Below, in pieces: positions 5,249 through 6,797 of a stretch of DNA of 6,797 bases. The notes under the pieces were generated by a model that worked only from the letters and a program-made list of their open reading frames with translations, made no database searches and was not told where the DNA came from. Position numbers and translations under genes: made by a program. Position 1 is the first letter of the stretch. Every line of letters begins with the position of its first letter. Location: the NCBI GenBank assembly GCA_938045215.1, contig CALINF010000213.1:1-6797 (forward strand), given 5' to 3'. The DNA comes from an uncultured Halieaceae bacterium (GTDB lineage: Bacteria; Pseudomonadota; Gammaproteobacteria; Pseudomonadales; Halieaceae).

Positions 5249-6797
5249 ATGAATACATACGAAGCACTGTGCGACGCCTACATTCGGCTACTCGCGTCTG
5301 ATCCAAACACCTGTGTGGCAATCGGCCTTAACGAGAACCTGGACAAACTACCCGATCCTTCGCTGGAAAAACTGGAAAGCCAGAGGCAACAGGCAGTCAA
5401 CTTGCGAGAGCACGCAGAGTTATTGAGCGAGACACTCACTGACTTTCATCATCAACTGGATGCAAAGCTCATAGCACTGATGGCCAGCCAGCTTGAGCTC
5501 AGCATTGGCCTAACGTTTAACGGCCGTCTGGAGACACAGCAACTGCCCGATGCAGGTGAAAAAGTCAGTTCGGGGATCTTCTATCTGGTTACTACCGATC
5601 CTCGCCCTGCAGCGGAACGGCTCGATGACATTATGGCCCGGCTAAAACAGGTGCCCGATTTTCTTCAAAAAATGCTCACCCGACTGGATACGCCCGTGGC
5701 TAGATGGGTTTCGATTGAACTGGAAACAATCGAGGGCTTGCCTGAATTTTTCTCTACGATAGTAAGCTGGGCAGAAGAAGAGCAGTACACAAAACTTGAG
5801 GAACTTAAGCAAATCGTAGACTCTGCCTGTGTCGCATTTGCCAACTACAGCGAGCGCCTGGGCAGCCTGCCCACTACAACGAGCTTCAGCATCGGTCGGG
5901 ACAAAGCCCAGGCACTCGTCGACAGCAACGGCGTTGAATTGTCACTCGACCAGATACATCAAATCGCCTGCGACTTCGTACAGCAGACACGCGGCCAAAT
6001 AGAAGAGCTACGCCGCTCACTGGTTGCAAAGTATGGGCTTTCTGAGTCAACGACAACGAGTGAACTGCAGGAACACCTCGCGCATGAGCATGCCGTCAAG
6101 GTTACGGACAACGATTTTCAGCAGGTTATTGCGCGCTATCAGACTGTGGCTAAAGAGCTTGAAGCGTTTGTTACAGAGCGATCGCTGTTTCCAATACCCG
6201 AGCAGCAAGCCATGCAGATTATGCAGACACCAGCCTTTATGGCGCCCATGATACCGGCAGGTGCGATGATGCCTCCGCCAGCGATGCGAGACGGCATCCG
6301 AACCAGCATGGTGTACCTGACACTGAGCACTGAGTTGCTCGCCGAACACACAGAGCTCGGGATACCATTAATGATGGTGCACGAAGGCATCCCCGGACAC
6401 CACTTGCAACTGGCTACTGCCGCCATGCATCCCTCGCCTGTGCGCAGAACCTTCTCCGCCAATGAGCATGCTGAAGGATGGACCACTATGCTCGAGGATT
6501 ACATGCTCGACCAGAACCTGATGGGTGATCTAACCGATGAAGCGCGTTTTGCTACCAAACTGGACCTGAGCCGTATTGGCGCAAGAGTGGCTATTGACCT
6601 GTATTTCATGACCGGAGACACCACCTACCTGAGCATCGGCTATGACGTGGCGTTTGAAGACGACGATCCCTTTGTGAACGCCGCAGCGCTCCTGATTGCT
6701 GCCACTGGCTTTACACCCGGACGAGCGCAGGGAGAGCTGAACTGGTATTCACAGGTGCGCGCCTACCCACTGAGCTATCTCGTGGGTAATCATCTGG
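5249..6797 (+). CDS. DUF885 family protein (putative zinc metallopeptidase), C-terminus cut by window edge
   Basis: 516 codons are open from ATG 5249 to the window end, where the frame is still open. Full-length relatives are usually somewhat longer (about 550-620 residues), so most of the protein is present. The DUF885 signature is clear: HEGIPGHHLQ (residues 378-387) contains the HExxPGHH motif, and EGW follows at 409-411. In this gluzincin-like arrangement the first His, the later His and the downstream Glu are expected to hold a metal. A Met/Pro-rich stretch (322-346) corresponds to the family's usual Pro-rich approach to the active site, and YSQVRAYPLSYLVGNH near the right edge matches its C-terminal helix. 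The N-terminal 300 residues are charged and helical. There is no signal peptide, so the protein is probably cytoplasmic, although many relatives are exported. The substrate is unknown and peptidase activity is inferred from the motif. GGAAG (5235-5239) lies 9 nt before the ATG. Confidence 0.9.
   Translation, partial: MNTYEALCDAYIRLLASDPNTCVAIGLNENLDKLPDPSLEKLESQRQQAVNLREHAELLSETLTDFHHQLDAKLIALMASQLELSIGLTFNGRLETQQLPDAGEKVSSGIFYLVTTDPRPAAERLDDIMARLKQVPDFLQKMLTRLDTPVARWVSIELETIEGLPEFFSTIVSWAEEEQYTKLEELKQIVDSACVAFANYSERLGSLPTTTSFSIGRDKAQALVDSNGVELSLDQIHQIACDFVQQTRGQIEELRRSLVAKYGLSESTTTSELQEHLAHEHAVKVTDNDFQQVIARYQTVAKELEAFVTERSLFPIPEQQAMQIMQTPAFMAPMIPAGAMMPPPAMRDGIRTSMVYLTLSTELLAEHTELGIPLMMVHEGIPGHHLQLATAAMHPSPVRRTFSANEHAEGWTTMLEDYMLDQNLMGDLTDEARFATKLDLSRIGARVAIDLYFMTGDTTYLSIGYDVAFEDDDPFVNAAALLIAATGFTPGRAQGELNWYSQVRAYPLSYLVGNHL

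Noticed and set aside
6139..6486. 115-codon minus-strand open frame
   Set aside because: Antisense to the DUF885 region encoding the HExxPGHH motif; its Cys/Ser-rich composition is what antisense of this coding sequence gives.

Overview
The window looks like ordinary chromosome from a free-living bacterium. The gene families, the Shine-Dalgarno (SD) sites (AAGGAG, AAGGA, GAGG) and a base composition near 50% G+C (judged by eye) suggest a gammaproteobacterium. That assignment is inference, because the window holds no rRNA, tRNA or other phylogenetic marker.

Layout. A block of seven minus-strand genes fills positions 1-4542. In transcription order they are: a class I SAM methyltransferase (4542-3943); a secreted SIMPL/DUF541 protein (3853-3149); a nitroreductase (3076-2399); a short-chain dehydrogenase/reductase (2305-1523); a 2,4'-dihydroxyacetophenone dioxygenase-like cupin (1308-817); a MAPEG-family membrane protein (480-88); and the N-terminus of a VOC (glyoxalase-fold) protein cut off by the left edge (69-1). 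A divergent intergenic region (4543-4714) carries a good sigma70-type promoter for the methyltransferase. To its right, two plus-strand genes follow: an SRPBCC/AHSA1-domain protein (4715-5197), then a DUF885 protein with a metallopeptidase-like HExxPGHH motif (from 5249, running off the right edge).

How the genes might work together. The minus-strand set is rich in small-molecule redox and detoxification families: FMN nitroreductase, SDR, metal-dependent cupin, MAPEG and VOC, plus a SIMPL protein of a family linked to oxidative stress. Gaps between them are 72-336 bp, except for the 18 bp gap between MAPEG and VOC. Only that last pair looks tightly coupled, so the set should be read as a loose cluster rather than one proven operon. 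A shared role in turning over or detoxifying aromatic or carbonyl compounds is plausible but not shown. The plus-strand pair is 51 bp apart and probably co-transcribed.

Non-canonical or debatable starts matter here. The SIMPL gene probably starts at GTG 3853 rather than an upstream TTG. The cupin starts at ATG 1308 rather than TTG 1314. The SRPBCC gene can only start at GTG 4715. The largest gap (481-816) contains one weakly supported 59-residue reading frame on the plus strand (590-769). I found no mobile elements, CRISPR arrays, RNA genes or convincing intrinsic terminators, and nothing that makes a strong case for an undescribed system.
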